The notes under the pieces were generated by a model. That model had not been told where the DNA came from. It made no database searches and was given only the letters and a program-made list of their open reading frames with translations. The position numbers and the translations under genes are program-made. A stretch of 64,000 bases of DNA from Microcebus murinus (Eukaryota; Chordata; Mammalia; Primates; Cheirogaleidae): contig NC_134106.1 of the NCBI RefSeq assembly GCF_040939455.1, forward strand, positions 80,297,001-80,361,000, given 5' to 3'. Of the stretch, positions 1-10,777 are shown piece by piece; the stretch's first letter is position 1; each line of letters opens with the position of its first letter.

Positions 1-317
1 TGCTCTAGTAACAGAGTATCATCTTAATCTATTTTCAAGGCTAGACATTTTCTGAGTCATCAAAAACACTCAAAATCTGGTCACAGTCCATGCTAGTCGT
101 GATTTCCTTTTGATTTCCTCTTTATGATAAAACCTTTGTGGTTTCTGCCTGAGGTAGGGATTTTTTTAGCAGGATACCCAAACTTAGCCACCTCTGGGCC
201 CTGACTTTTGACCCCATCTACATTAAGGCTCTCAAAAGTGCAGCACAGCCTCTGAATCAACTTGTCCCAGCTCAACAAATAACCTCACACAAAAGTGACT
301 CCAAATGCCTGGCTTGC
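1..317. other. Unassigned flank
   Basis: I recognise no gene or repeat here. The sequence is of ordinary base composition with short, unremarkable open frames. It runs directly into the 5' LTR of the MaLR provirus. Confidence 0.5.
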
Positions 318-712
318 TGCTATGATTTTAATGCTTTGTCTCCAAAATTCAGGTGTTGCCAATGTAATGGTATTAAGAACTAGGGCCTTTAAGAAGTGAT
401 TAGGCCATAAGACTTCCTTTCTCATGAATGAAATCACTGCCTTCATAAAAGAAGCTTCATGTAACATTCAGTCATCTGAATGCCTTTCCATCTTTGGCCA
501 TGTAAGGACACAGCCTTTCTCCCCTCTCGAGGATGAAACAATAACACACTACCTTGGAAGCAGAGGGCAGCCCTCACCAGACAAATGAACCTGCTGGTTT
601 CTTGATCTTGGACTTCCCAGCCTTCAGAACTGTGAGAAAGTAAATTTCTGTTTTTTTATAAAACACCCAGTCTGTGATATTCTGTTGTAGCAGCACGAAA
701 CAGACTAAGACA
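318..712 (+). repeat. 5' LTR of the MaLR provirus
   Basis: The LTR opens with tgctatga and closes with cagactaagaca, the usual MaLR end. Near its 3' end it has the MaLR block gaactgtgagaaagtaaatt followed by a cacccagtctgtg motif. It shares the unusual string aaaattcaggtgttgccaat with the 3' LTR, which ties the two copies together. It is 395 bp against 375 bp for its partner, so small insertions or deletions separate them. Confidence 0.82.
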
Positions 713-2126
713 AAAATAAGTACCAGAGAAGTGGGCTGTTGCTCTAACAAATACCTAAAAATGTGGAAGCGGCTTTGGAACTGCTAATGGATAGAGGCTG
801 GAATAGTGTTGAAGTGAGTGCTGGAAAAGGCCTAGATTGCCGTGAATGGAGCATTAAAGGCAATTCTGATGAGGGTTCGGAAGAAAAGAGCTGTAGGGAA
901 AGCCCCATTCGTCCTAGAGATTACTTAAGTGGTCGTGATCAGAATGTTGGTAGAAATATGGACAGTGAAGGATATCCTGATATGGTTTCAGATGGGAATG
1001 AAGAACAAGGTATTAGAAAGTAGAGGAAAGGCCGTCTTTGTTATAAAGTGATAAAGAACTTGTAGGAATTGTGTCTATGTCCTAGGACTTTGTGGAAGGC
1101 AGAACTTAAGGGCAATAAACTAGGATATTTGGCAGAAGAAATCTCTAAGTAGGTAAATGTTGAAGGGACTGTATGTCTTCTCTTAACTTCTTACAGTAAA
1201 ATATGAGAGGAGAGAAATGACTTGAAGACATAATTTATAATTAAAAGGGAAGCAGCAGTAAAGATTTGGAAAATCTTAGCCTGCTCATGTAGAGGGGGAA
1301 AAAAGCATGTTCAGGAAAGAAAACCAAAAGTGTGGCCAACCAACTGTTTTATAGGAAGATTAGTATGGATAGAAAGAAGCCAAAGGTTATTTATTAAGAT
1401 AATGGAAGAATGACCTAGAAGGCATTTTTGAGATCCCAAGGCTGCCACTGCCACCACAGCCCCAGAAAGCCAGGGCCTTGGAGGTAGAATGGTTTCAAGG
1501 GAGGAGTTCACAGTGCCTATAGGACCTTGGGCCTTACTACCCAGGGCCACCTCAAGAGTCTGCTCTCCACTTCCTGGTGCAGCACTCCTTGGCTTCCGCA
1601 GCTGTGGTTCAAGTGGGCCCAGATGTGGCATGTGTTACTGCTCCAGAAACCTCAGGCTGCAACCCTTTGTGACATACATGTGTTGCTAAACCCACAGGAG
1701 TGCAAAATACAAAAGTATGGAGGCCTGGCTTCCTCCACTTAGATTTTAAATGTTGTATTGGACAGCCTTGGGGCCCAGGCAGAGAATTGCCAAAGGGGTG
1801 GAGCTGCTTAGACAGCCCCCACCAGGACAGTGCTTAGTGGAGCAGGGCTGTCCCCAAGGCCCCAGACTTACAGAGCCACCAGTATGCAATACTGTGGAGA
1901 GCCACAGGCACCTGACTCCAACCCCTGAGAGCTGCAACATGGCTGCACACAGGAAAGCCATAGGAATGGGGTCCCCTGAAACCTTGAGTTCCAACTTCTG
2001 CCCCAGTGTGTCCAGAAGGCAAGACATGGCATCAGGAAAAATTGTTCTTAGGCCTCAAGTTTTAATGTTTGCATTGTTGGGTTTTGCACTTACTTCAGAC
2101 CTGTTATTCCTTTCTTCCTTCTTATT
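713..2126 (+). mobile_element. MaLR internal region, 5' part
   Basis: This stretch follows the remembered MST/THE1 internal consensus: an A-rich leader after the LTR, the gtggaagcggctttggaactg block near 763, then a GC-richer part around 1430-2040 with motifs such as gattttaaatg and cctgagagctgcaacatgg. In the family this region is a degenerate, gag-like or non-coding filler. The longest open frames here (1750-2136 plus strand and 1311-1631 minus strand) match no protein I know and are probably chance. The region stops where the inserted LTR begins. Confidence 0.75.
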
Positions 2127-2800
2127 TGTGATCTGAGACTCCCCCTTATCAACTAAGATGGACCCTAATGTTAAGGAAACAAAAATTATCTATGGGTCAA
2201 GTGTTGAGGGACCAGCTGGCATGGCAAATTTCTAAATTCCTATAGCTATAAGAAAAGCAACACTCTTGCTGAACTCCCCAACAATGGGAGCTGCCAGACC
2301 CCTAATAACTCTGACTTACAACCCAGACCACTACAGCTCTGACTGGACAGAGGGCCAGCCTTCCAAACATTCTCTTCTGATAAGCAACTGTAGACCTTAA
2401 GCCAGCTTCAGCCAGTTTATAGAGGCTGCACACAAAATGTCTTTGTGTCCTATAGTTCACCCTTGGATGTAAAAAAGCCAAATTCTTTTTCATTTTAAAC
2501 TCCGCCACCCCAGAGTGGACATGGGATGTATGTTACATATATTTTCAGTCATTCTTCATGCGCTCGGCTCTCCCGATAAAAGTGTACAGATTTTCCCCCA
2601 AACCTCCTGACTATGCATGACTGTTGTGTAATACAGACCCTGTGAAGCATAAAAACCCAACCTGCCCCTTCCATCTTCCAAGAGAGAATACCTCCGGTCC
2701 ACACGAGAAACTATCTCTTCCCAGCTTGCAAGCTGATATCATCAATAAAAGCTCTCCTTTTTACTATTTAGCCATCTTGGTGATCGTTTGGATGATATAT
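2127..2800 (+). mobile_element. ERV-type solo LTR inside the MaLR interior
   Basis: MaLR internal sequence breaks off after tcttcttatt and resumes at about 2801 (ttttagaatgaaactgtc), so this block is an insertion. It has a retroviral LTR layout on the plus strand: a TATA-like cataaaaac at 2648-2656, a polyadenylation signal aataaa at 2744-2749 and a pyrimidine-rich tail. The left end reads TGTGATCTG. The right end is not fixed and I see no clean target duplication. An ERV1-class element fits best, but the family is not identified. Confidence 0.58.
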
Positions 2801-3040
2801 GCCTCCCTTTTAGAATGAAACTGTCTATCTAATTCCTGTCCCACAATTATATGTTGGAAGCACACAACTTGTTTGACTTCACAGGCTAACTTTTGGAAGG
2901 ACACTTGCCTCAAAGATGAATTATGCCTTGAGGGTGACTCATAGCTGATTTAAATTAAATGAAACTCTGGACTTTAGACTTTTGAGTTGATGCTGGAACA
3001 AATTTAAGACTTTTGGAGCTACTGGGAGGGAATGAATGTA
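2801..3040 (+). mobile_element. MaLR internal region, 3' part before the Tigger
   Basis: The sequence matches the 3' internal consensus of MST/THE1 elements, including tatgttggaagcacacaact, cttgtttgacttcacaggct and ggactttagacttttgagtt. It stops at a TA dinucleotide (3039-3040), which is the target site of the Tigger. The last MaLR internal bases reappear on the other side of the Tigger at 4585-4635. Confidence 0.8.
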
Positions 3041-3373
3041 CATTCATTCACTGCATAACATTTCAATCAACGATGGACCTACATATATGATGGTGGTCCC
3101 ATGAGATTATAATGAAGCTGAAAAATTTTTATTGCCTCCTAATATTGTAGCCATTGTAAAGTCATCACAGTGCAATGCATTAATCATGTGGTGATGCTGG
3201 TGTAATCAAACCCACTGTGCTGCCAGTCATATAAAAGTATAGCACATACAATTGTGTATAGTACATAATACTTGATGATGATAATAAGCAACTAATTACT
3301 AGTTTATGTATTTACTATAATATATTATAGTAAAGTATAGTGTATACACTATACTTTTTATCATTATTTTAGA

Positions 3374-3571
3374 GTGCACTTCTTCTACTTATTAAAACAA
3401 AGAGTTAGCTGTAAAACGGCCTCAGGCAGGTCCTTCAGGAGGTGTCCAGAAGAAAGCACTGTCATCATAGGAGATGACAGCTCCATGCCTGTTATTGCCC
3501 ATGAAGACCTCCCAGTGGGACAAGATGTGGAGGTGGAAGACAGTGATATTGATGATCCTGACCCCGTGTAG
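3374..3571 (+). pseudogene. Tigger transposase C-terminal remnant
   Basis: A short frame of 65 codons ends in a strongly acidic tail (residues EDLPVGQDVEVEDSDIDDPD, then a stop at 3569-3571). Tigger and pogo-type transposases of the DDE_1 group commonly end in an acidic tail. The DNA-binding domains and the DDE catalytic core are absent, and the frame does not begin with ATG. It cannot encode an active enzyme. The acidic tail is the best-preserved coding piece of this element. Confidence 0.6.
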
Positions 3572-3638
3572 GCCTAGACTAATGTGTGTGTTTGTATTTT
3601 AGTTTTTAACAAAAAAGTTTAAAAAGCAAAAATTAAAT

Positions 3639-3927
3639 TTGCTTTTTGAAACAGAGTCTCCCTCTTTCACCCCTGTTAAAGTGCAATGGTGTCATCATAG
3701 CTCACTGTAACCTCCAATTCCTGGTCTCTAGTGATCCTCCTGCCTCAGCCTCCTGAGTAACTGGGACTGCAGGTGTACACCACCATGTCTGGCTAACTTT
3801 TCTGTTTTTAGTAAAGACAGGATCTCCTTCTTGCTCAGGCTGGTCTTGGACTCCTGACCTCAACCAGTCCTCCCACCTCAGCCTTCCAGAGTGCTAGTAT
3901 TACAGGTGTGAGCCACCGTGCTGCCTA
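3639..3927 (-). repeat. Alu SINE, antisense, old type without the lemur linker
   Basis: Read on the minus strand this is a full dimeric Alu: ggtggctcacacctgtaat-like start (right edge here), the two 7SL-derived arms, and an A-tail at the left edge. It differs from the younger Alus in the window by lacking the A/T-rich linker. It has many substitutions, so it belongs to the older cohort. It is inserted in the Tigger element. Confidence 0.88.
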
Positions 3928-4635
3928 AACTTTTTTAAATAGAAAAAGCTTACAGAATGAGAATATAAAGAAAATATTTTTGCACAGCTTTACAATGTGT
4001 TTGCGTTTTAAGCTCAGTGTTACTATAAAAGTAAGTCAAAATATTTTTAAAAAATTAAAAAGTTTATAAAGTAAAAAATTACGGTAAGCTAAAGTTAATT
4101 ATTGAACAAATAAAATTTTTAAAAATAAATTTAGTATAGCCTAAGTATACAATGTTTATAACGTCTACAGTAGTGTACAGTAATGTCCTAGGCCTTCACA
4201 TTCACTCACCACTCCCTCACTGACTCATCCAGAGCAACTTCCAGTCCGGCAAACTCTAATCATGGTAAGTGCCCCATGCAGATGTACCTTTTTTTTTTTT
4301 TTTATCTTTTACAATGTATTTTTACCGTACCCTTTCTATGTTTAGATACAGAAAAATGGTATGTAATATACTATTATGTTACAATTACCTACAGTATTCA
4401 GTATAGTAACATGCTGTACAGGTTTGCAGCCTAGGAGCCATAGGCTTTACCACATAGCCTAGGTCTGTAGCACGCTGTACTATCTGGTTTGTGTAAGTGC
4501 ACTCTATGATGTTTGCCCAGTGACAAAGTTGCCTAACAATGCATTTCTCAGAATGTTTCCCTGCCATTAATTGACATATAACTGTGTTTTGTGTGTGAGA
4601 AGGACATGAATTTTGGGGGAACCAGGGAGGTGGAA

Positions 4636-5010
4636 TGCTATGATCCAAATGTGGCCTCTCCAAAATTCAGGTGTTGCCAATGTGTTGATATTAAGAGGTG
4701 TGGCCTTTAAGAAGTGATGAGGCCATGGACTCCTCCCTCAGGAATGAGATCAGGGCCTTAGACAAGACACTTTGGGCAGCATCCCGTTGCTTGCCCTTCT
4801 GCCTTCTGCCACGTGAGGAGCACTCCTTCCCGCCAGGATGAAGCAAGAAGGTGCCACTTTGGAAGCAGAGAACACCCTTCACTAGACAACCAAAGCTGCC
4901 TTGATCTTGGACATCTCAGCTTCCAGGACTGTGAGAAAATAAATTTCAATTCTCTAGAAATTCCTCAGTCTCAAGTATTTTGTTATAGCAGAACAAAATG
5001 GACCAAGACA
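4636..5010 (+). repeat. 3' LTR of the MaLR provirus
   Basis: It begins tgctatga directly after the internal-region end (aattttgggggaaccagg) and ends gaccaagaca. The middle carries the same gtgttgccaatgt string as the 5' LTR. The block ctgccttctgccacgtgagg and the gactgtgagaaaataaattt block are standard MaLR positions. It is moderately diverged from the 5' LTR, as expected of an old provirus. Confidence 0.82.
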
Positions 5011-5744
5011 TTCACTTCTCTGGATCTTGGCCTGCTAACATTTCACTGTCATATTAACCTCTAGATGTTCGTTAGTTTCCTGAAAAAATATTTCATGCAA
5101 CTGTTTAAGTTGTCTTCAGCAGGCTGGTTGGAATTACCTAGTTGCTAGAAGCTGTCTTTCAATTGCTTACTCCTCTTTCCTTACCAGATCTGAAGTGTGT
5201 TAAGGTCAAGGGCTGTGTTGTATTCATTCTATATCCTTAGAACCTAGGACTTATTGTTAGCACCTGACATGTGTTTTAGGAACTCACTAAATATTGGTTG
5301 ATGAATGCATTCTTAATGTGGGTTCATTCCTCCTAATCTGGAGGAAGATATCAGAAGAGCACTTGTGTAATGTTAAAATCAAGTTTGTACAAAGGTAAGT
5401 TTTAGGGACATGTCCAGGGTCGCACAGCAAAATAACTACAAGAAATACCCATGCGGGGCAAATGCAAAAAAATAAAACCATGGACAAACAAACAGGAAGG
5501 CATAGGCTGTAAGGTAGTAAGGTAGGGATAACATTGGTTATCCTTCACATTTCAATGGGCAAGTTTTTCTTGATTATGATTTTTTTTAAAAAAAGGCTAG
5601 GTAATCATTGTTACACTATTGCCTATGAAATAAACTAAACAGTTAAGAAAAATGCTCATTGATTCCAGACCTCACATAATTCATTTGATGATCCATATTA
5701 GATTTACTGGTGCCTGAGTGACATGAACTTTGAGAGTCAATTGG
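5011..5744. other. Unassigned sequence holding an L2 tail
   Basis: Only 5150-5312 is identified (see L2 entry). A weak MIR-like string (ggtcgcacagcaaaataact, about 5418-5440) is visible but too short to call. The rest is AT-rich unassigned DNA. Confidence 0.5.
5150..5312 (+). repeat. L2 LINE 3' end
   Basis: The block ggtcaagggctgtgttgtat followed by ctatatccttagaacctagg and then actcactaaatattggttga is the diagnostic 3' end of L2 in the sense direction. The copy is strongly diverged, as is normal for L2, whose activity ended early in mammalian evolution. No coding sequence remains. Confidence 0.72.
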
Positions 5745-5945
5745 AAATTTTGCACCCAACTGTGTGATTGTGAGCAGAGTTCTTAGCTCTGTGAGCTGAA
5801 GCTCATTTCCTTGCCTGTCAAGCGGTTGGGGAGAATATAGCTTCTCTTCAGGGCTGTTGGTGAGAGTTACGTGAAATGGGATTCTGCCAGTCAGTGCCTG
5901 GCACAAACAGGTGCTCAGAGCTCATGAGCATTGTTCATTCTTCAC
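5745..5945 (+). repeat. MIR SINE
   Basis: The order of motifs is that of MIR in sense: a tgtgattgtgagcagagttc block, the core gaagctcatttccttgcctg, then agggctgttggtgagagtta and agtgcctggcacaaacaggt. MIR is an ancient tRNA-derived SINE that shares its tail with L2. The copy is nearly full length but heavily diverged. Confidence 0.75.
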
Positions 5946-7217
5946 ACCTCAAGTGATGAGCTCAGCAGTGCATCGAGCGGGCTGCCTCTGCTCCTGGACA
6001 ATAGACGGCACAACACCTTCCAGACACGGGCATTCAGAATACCTGTTGCTGATTTCCCCCTGGGGATTAATGGAAGTAAGTGTGGGAATTTTTCTGCCTC
6101 TGTTCCCAGGGCTATTCACAGAAGGCCAGGGTCCCTAGTCTGCAAACTCACTCTCACTCTCCTCGAATCCCTCTCCAGCCCAGCCTGTACCTTGCTTCTC
6201 AGTACCCACTAATTATCCACTTGTCAATTATATTATTTAATGTTAAATTAATTATTTCATTAAATAACTATTAATTATCCAAATACCCTGATGCCATTTT
6301 CTGCACTGCACTAAATGCTTCCTTATCGGCTCCTACTGTCTTGAATGAGCAGATGCATGTTTTTCTAACTGAAAATTGCCTAATGTTTTTCTAAATAAAA
6401 GCAACTACCTCCCATCTTGATGTGAAGAGAGGGCCTGTTCTCTATCTTTGGTAAATGGAAGAAATTTAATCCACCCTGGTGGTGGGCAATAGCTGTTTTA
6501 GTAACATAAATAGGGGAGTTCTTGCTGTGAATCAAGTGTCAGATTCTGACTGGTGAGATTAAAGATGTAGTCCCAGATGAATTGCAAAAGGGTTATATTA
6601 GATGGCTAACCTCACCGGATGATGCTGGTACAGAGTATCCAATGTCACACTCCCCCGCTGGGCCGCCACAGGGATATGCCAGACCGACTTCCCTCCAAGA
6701 ATTTTCTTAAGCTTGGAAACACCTCCATTTCCTCTGCTGCCCCCTTTAATCTAAAAAGCATTTCAGGGCTTCCCCTTGACCGAAGATAACACCAGGAAGG
6801 AAGGAGAATTATCTGAATAAGCTGGAAGATGACAAGGCCTAGGACTCTCTCCAACTGAAATCCTCATGGGATGCTAAAAACAAAAGAAAACATAAAATCA
6901 AAGCTAGTGAGAATATTGGCTCACAGTGTATTGATTGATATTCCAAATATCAAAAGAACTAAAAGTAGAACATTTGAAAATGAGTACTCAGATGGAATAA
7001 ATGTCAAATAGGAGGAAAACAAAGAGATAACTTTTTTAAAAAAAATGTATGCCAAAGTAAAATGTTCAAGAGGTTAAAAACACGACTTTCGTGCACACAC
7101 AGAAGGTTCATTTAACACATTAGTGAGAAATTCAGAGGACATTAAAGCTGTGGTGAAGTAATAATAGAATTCAAGAATTTATTTAGTCAGCCAGGAAAGG
7201 CATTCTGAAATGACCGA
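5946..7217. other. Unassigned unique-looking stretch
   Basis: I see no gene or named repeat in these 1.3 kb. A small AT-rich patch at 6220-6285 has self-complementary ttaattatt-type strings. Open frames are short and overlap on both strands, as chance frames do. Confidence 0.5.
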
Positions 7218-7960
7218 GCTAAGAGTTTTGGTTTGCTTGGGCTGCCATAGCAAAGTACCACAGGCCTGGAGGACTTAAACAACAGAGATTCATTTTCTCA
7301 CAGTTCTGGAGGCTGGAAGTCTGGGACCAAGGTGTTGGCAGAATTGGTTCCCTCTGAAGTCTCCCTCCTTGGCTTGCAGATGGCTGTCTTCTCCTTGTGT
7401 CTTCGTGTGTGTGAGTCTGTGTCCAAATTTCTTCTGATTTTTCTTTTTTTTTGAGACAGAGTCTCATTCTGTTGCCCCTGCTAGAGTGCCATGGTATCAG
7501 CCTAGCTCACAGCAACCTCAAAATCCTGGGCTTAAGCGATCCTTCTGCCTCAGTCTCCCCAGTAGCTGGGTCTGCAGGCATGTACCACCATGCTAATTTT
7601 TTTCTATATATTTTTAGTTGGCCAATTAATTTCTTTCTATTTTTAGTAGGGACAGGGTCTGGTTCTTGCTCAGGCTGGTTTCGAACTCCTGACCTTGAGT
7701 GATCCACCCACCTGGGCCTCCCAGAGTACTTGGAGTACAGGCGTGAGCCACCGCACCTGGCCTCCAAATTTCTGCTTATAAAGACACCAGTCATAATTGA
7801 TTAGGGCACACCCTAATGAACTCACTTTAACTTAATTACCCCTTTAAAGGCCCCGTCTCCAAATGTGTTCTGAGGAACTGGGGGTCAGGACTTCAACAAA
7901 TGAATTTTGGTCCGGAGTGGGGGTAGGAATTAATGTCCCAAATTGGATAATGTCCAAACA
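7218..7960 (-). mobile_element. MLT1-type MaLR LTR, antisense, split by an Alu
   Basis: On the plus strand it opens with gtttgcttgggctgccatag and ggacttaaacaacagagatt and goes on to cacagttctggaggctggaa, all standard antisense MLT1 strings. After the Alu it resumes with cttataaagacaccagtcat and finishes near gaattttggtccggagtggg. It is a solo LTR; no internal region is visible on either side. The right edge is approximate. Confidence 0.8.
7437..7762 (-). repeat. Alu SINE with lemur-type linker, antisense
   Basis: A dimeric Alu on the minus strand with the A-tail shown as a T-run at 7441-7452. It contains the inverted strepsirrhine linker (ttttagttggccaattaatt at 7612-7631). The target site duplication tccaaatttct is present at 7422-7432 and 7763-7773. 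It interrupts the MLT1 LTR and is therefore younger than it. Confidence 0.92.
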
Positions 7961-7986
7961 GAGCAAGAAAACTGTAACCTTTGGAG

Positions 7987-8184
7987 CAGGCATCCTCAAA
8001 CTACCGCCCACGGGCCACATGCGGGTGTTTTTGCCCGTTTGGTTTTTTTTTACTTCAAAATAAGATATGTGCAGTGTGCATAGGATGTGTTCATAGTTTT
8101 TTTTTTTAAACTATAGTCTGGCCCTCCAACGGTCTGAGGGACAGTGAACTGGCCCCCACTATTTAAAAAGTTTGAGGACCCCTG
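7987..8184. mobile_element. hAT miniature element with perfect 8-bp target duplication
   Basis: The left end reads caggcatcctcaaact and the right end is the inverse of caggggtcctcaaact, differing at two positions. The element is flanked on both sides by ctttggag (7979-7986 and 8185-8192), a perfect 8-bp duplication, which is the hAT signature. It is 198 bp and has no coding capacity, so it was moved by a transposase supplied elsewhere. The interior has T-rich runs and the string aataagatatgtgcagtgtg, which I remember from repeats of strepsirrhine and some other mammals. Good preservation of ends and duplication suggests it is younger than the Charlie and MER5A copies here. Confidence 0.88.
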
Positions 8185-8192
8185 CTTTGGAG

Positions 8193-9179
8193 TAATGTTC
8201 TTTACGAGACAGAACCTGTTTGCAAATCTACTCGACAAAAATTTTAAATTAAGAGGCTAGGCCATAATCAGTAGTCATTAATAAATCAAACAAAGAGTTT
8301 GAACAAGCTCCCCAGAGAATCAAATACCCCTGGAGGGGTCTGTTTAGCAATGACCCAAAATGACTGTAAGAGGAAATGCACTCATCCTTTTAGCATATCC
8401 CTAGCATTTGCATAATTATTTTTACATGTATAAAAAAAGCAAAAAAAAAAAAAAATGAAATAAATAAAAATAAAAGCAGATGAGTGGTAATGCAAGAGGT
8501 TAGGAAATTAATATACAGCATGTATTTGGGAAATTGCCATTCTTCCAATTCCACTCAATGGAATTTCTCCAAGATTATTTGAAAAATCCACTTAATAACA
8601 TTGACACTGTTTATTGCCACTTTCAATTTATATGTAGATTAAACAGTCACAGCAAACTTCATAGTAAATTAGTAAGTATTCATTAATTTAGTCACAAATA
8701 TAAATTTAACATTTTACTGTGGAAAAAATGGATTTGAGAAACTCATTAATTTTTTTCACAGACACTTGAATATACTTTAACGAGAGGTATTTTCACATGA
8801 GCAATTAATGTAGTTATTAAAAATGATTGTCTTTTATGACAATAGATCTGAGTTTCAACTCCCTAGTACTTTCTTAGCCATTAACACTGTGCTGGCTTAC
8901 ATTGACCTTTGTCTGACCTTGATATTTGATACTCCCCAGTCTTCAATCACCTCCAGGTTCCCCAAACTATGTCAAATGAATGAGGTGTTACTGCATTTCT
9001 TTATGGTACATAAAGGGAAAATATTCTACTACCCATTTTTAGAAAACTTCAATCGCATACTTTATTTTTCCCCTTGATAGTAATAGCTTTATTATTGTAA
9101 AGACAACATGTTTTTGTTATTATACAGGAAATCTTATTCCTTCCCTCCAATGAGTGAAATTCTACAGAGTTTGCTACAC
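8193..9179. other. Unassigned AT-rich stretch
   Basis: No gene or named repeat is recognised. An A-run lies at 8442-8455. The open frame at 8823-9077 matches nothing I know and sits in AT-rich DNA just before an L1 piece, so I do not call it. Confidence 0.5.
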
Positions 9180-9730
9180 AAGTGGGTGATTATTTTCTTA
9201 GTGTATTTTTCTAGAAATGGAATTGTTGGGTTAAAAAGCATTCATGTTTAAATTTTTAATAGATGCTGTCAAATTGCTCTATAGAAAGGTTACTCGTATT
9301 TTTCCTGCCATACACAGTGTTTTCACAGTGCCTGCCCATTTGCCCCTATCCCAGTCAACACTAGATATTTGGAGTTTGTTTTTGTAAACCAACTTCTAAA
9401 AAATTGTTCCTAATCATTTTCATTTCTCTTTTAGTTTTTATTTCTTTGACTATTAGAGTTGGATTTTTTAATGTTTCATATTACTAGCTTTTGAATTACT
9501 TTTGTGAATTGATTCTATTCTTTACTTGTTTTTCTATTGGGGTGCTTGGTTCTTTCTTATTCATTTGTAAGGGCCCTTCCTATAATAGGGGTTATAATTT
9601 AGTTATTTACTATTTCAGTCAGATATTTTGCAAATATTTCCCCACTTTTCCTTTGATTGATTGATTGTTTTATTTATTTGTTATGTGGGTGATTTTTTGC
9701 CATTTATAAGTTCTATATTTTATATATAGT
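9180..9730 (-). repeat. L1 LINE fragment, antisense
   Basis: Strings such as tctagaaatggaattgttgg, agatgctgtcaaattgctct and gatattttgcaaatatttcc are the antisense of the L1 ORF2 end and 3' UTR. The piece is heavily diverged and truncated at both ends. No reverse transcriptase motifs can be read. Confidence 0.65.
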
Positions 9731-10777
9731 AATCTTTCAGAATATAGTTTGTGATCCTGGTATCAGGCTAAAATACTTGTATATTTCAAAAAAAAAAATA
9801 ATGTCTCAAAATACAAGGATTGATGTTATATCCTTGTCTACATTCTGGAAGTTGGGTAATTATTATACAGCAACAAATTTAGGTATACGAAGAAAAATAA
9901 ATTACCTAATAATAAATAATAGCAAACTAAGAAATAAATGACCTTACCAGAAAAACAAAAGATTGTATACTTTTCAAAAATATATTTAAAGGAGATACGG
10001 TGGGTAATGAAAACAGCAGTGAGCTCATTCTGGATTTTTCTGCTAATTATCTTTAAAAAGTTGAAGTCCCCAGAAAAAGAAAGGATCTGGAAAATAGTCT
10101 AGTTTTGTTTAAAAATGCATGAACCTCTTTGATAATACAGCATGGTTGGGAGACTGCCAGGAATTGCGATCTAACCACAAGAACAAAGCTAAAGTATTTT
10201 ATGTCATGAAATGAAATAAAAATTTTAAAAGGATAGTTTCAGCAACTTTACGGCTATTTTCCAAGAGATCACTTACAACCACAGATCTGCAGCTGTGACC
10301 AGGAATTACCCAGATTCCCTTGGCATGGGACCAGAAGACAAAGGAGATCTCTGAGTCCACAAAAATCCAAATAGCCAAGAATACTTTAAGAGGAATTTAA
10401 AATGCTATAAAAGATTAGCAATCTGCCTTTAAAAGGAGCATGGCATATGAGTTTGTAATCTTAAAAAATAATCAGCAGAACTGAAAAAATAAAATATATT
10501 GTCACTGTTGTCATATTCTCCAAGAGTCATGTGAAAATTCTGCAGGTACCTCAAATGTCAGGTGTCCAAATATAGCCTCTGACTCTCTCCCAAGCAGGCC
10601 CCTGAGGTATTGGTTAGCTCCAGCCTCACCTGCCTGGATAGCCAAGATAGAAGCCTCATGTTGTCTTGGATTCCTGTCTTCTTCTTCCCCTGCCTTACAT
10701 CCAAATGGTACATGTGACATTTCTTCCAAGGAGCCTTCTCAATCCCTGGTGAAGGTTCATTGTTCCTTCTGTTAGGG
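9731..10777. other. Unassigned stretch
   Basis: No gene or named repeat is recognised in this kilobase. It is AT-rich up to about 10500 and more balanced after that. The minus-strand frame at 10511-10729 has no recognisable domain. Confidence 0.5.

Larger units (their letters stand above)
3041..4584 (+). mobile_element. Tigger-family DNA transposon (TcMar), internally deleted
   Basis: The element starts after a TA with a decayed terminal repeat (cattcattcactgcataac) and ends with the matching inverted form (cattaattgacatataactg). Inside are family strings such as atgatggtggtcccatgaga and gtaatgtcctaggccttcac. It is about 1.25 kb once the Alu is removed, well short of an autonomous Tigger (about 2.5 kb), so it is a deletion derivative. 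The right-hand TA has mutated to TG. It lies inside the MaLR interior, so it arrived after the provirus. I place it near Tigger3/4 but do not insist on the subfamily. Confidence 0.78.
318..5010 (+). mobile_element. MaLR provirus (MLT1/MST-like), LTR-internal-LTR, nested insertions
   Basis: Two LTRs in the same orientation (318-712 and 4636-5010) bracket sequence matching the internal region of MST/THE1-type MaLR elements. MaLRs are non-autonomous ERVL-related retrotransposons that usually survive as solo LTRs, so a copy with both LTRs is less common. The internal region starts with the typical ctgaaaatgtggaagc-like block (here about 755-775) and ends with the gacatgaattttgggg block just before the 3' LTR. 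Three other elements sit inside: an ERV-type LTR at about 2127-2800, a Tigger at 3041-4584, and an Alu within the Tigger. The five bases outside each end (cttgc and ttcac) agree poorly, so the target duplication has decayed. No intact coding frame remains. Confidence 0.82.

Noticed and set aside
1311..2136. Several open frames in the MaLR interior
   Set aside because: The region is the degenerate interior of a MaLR; frames are short, overlap on both strands and match no gag or other retroviral domain.
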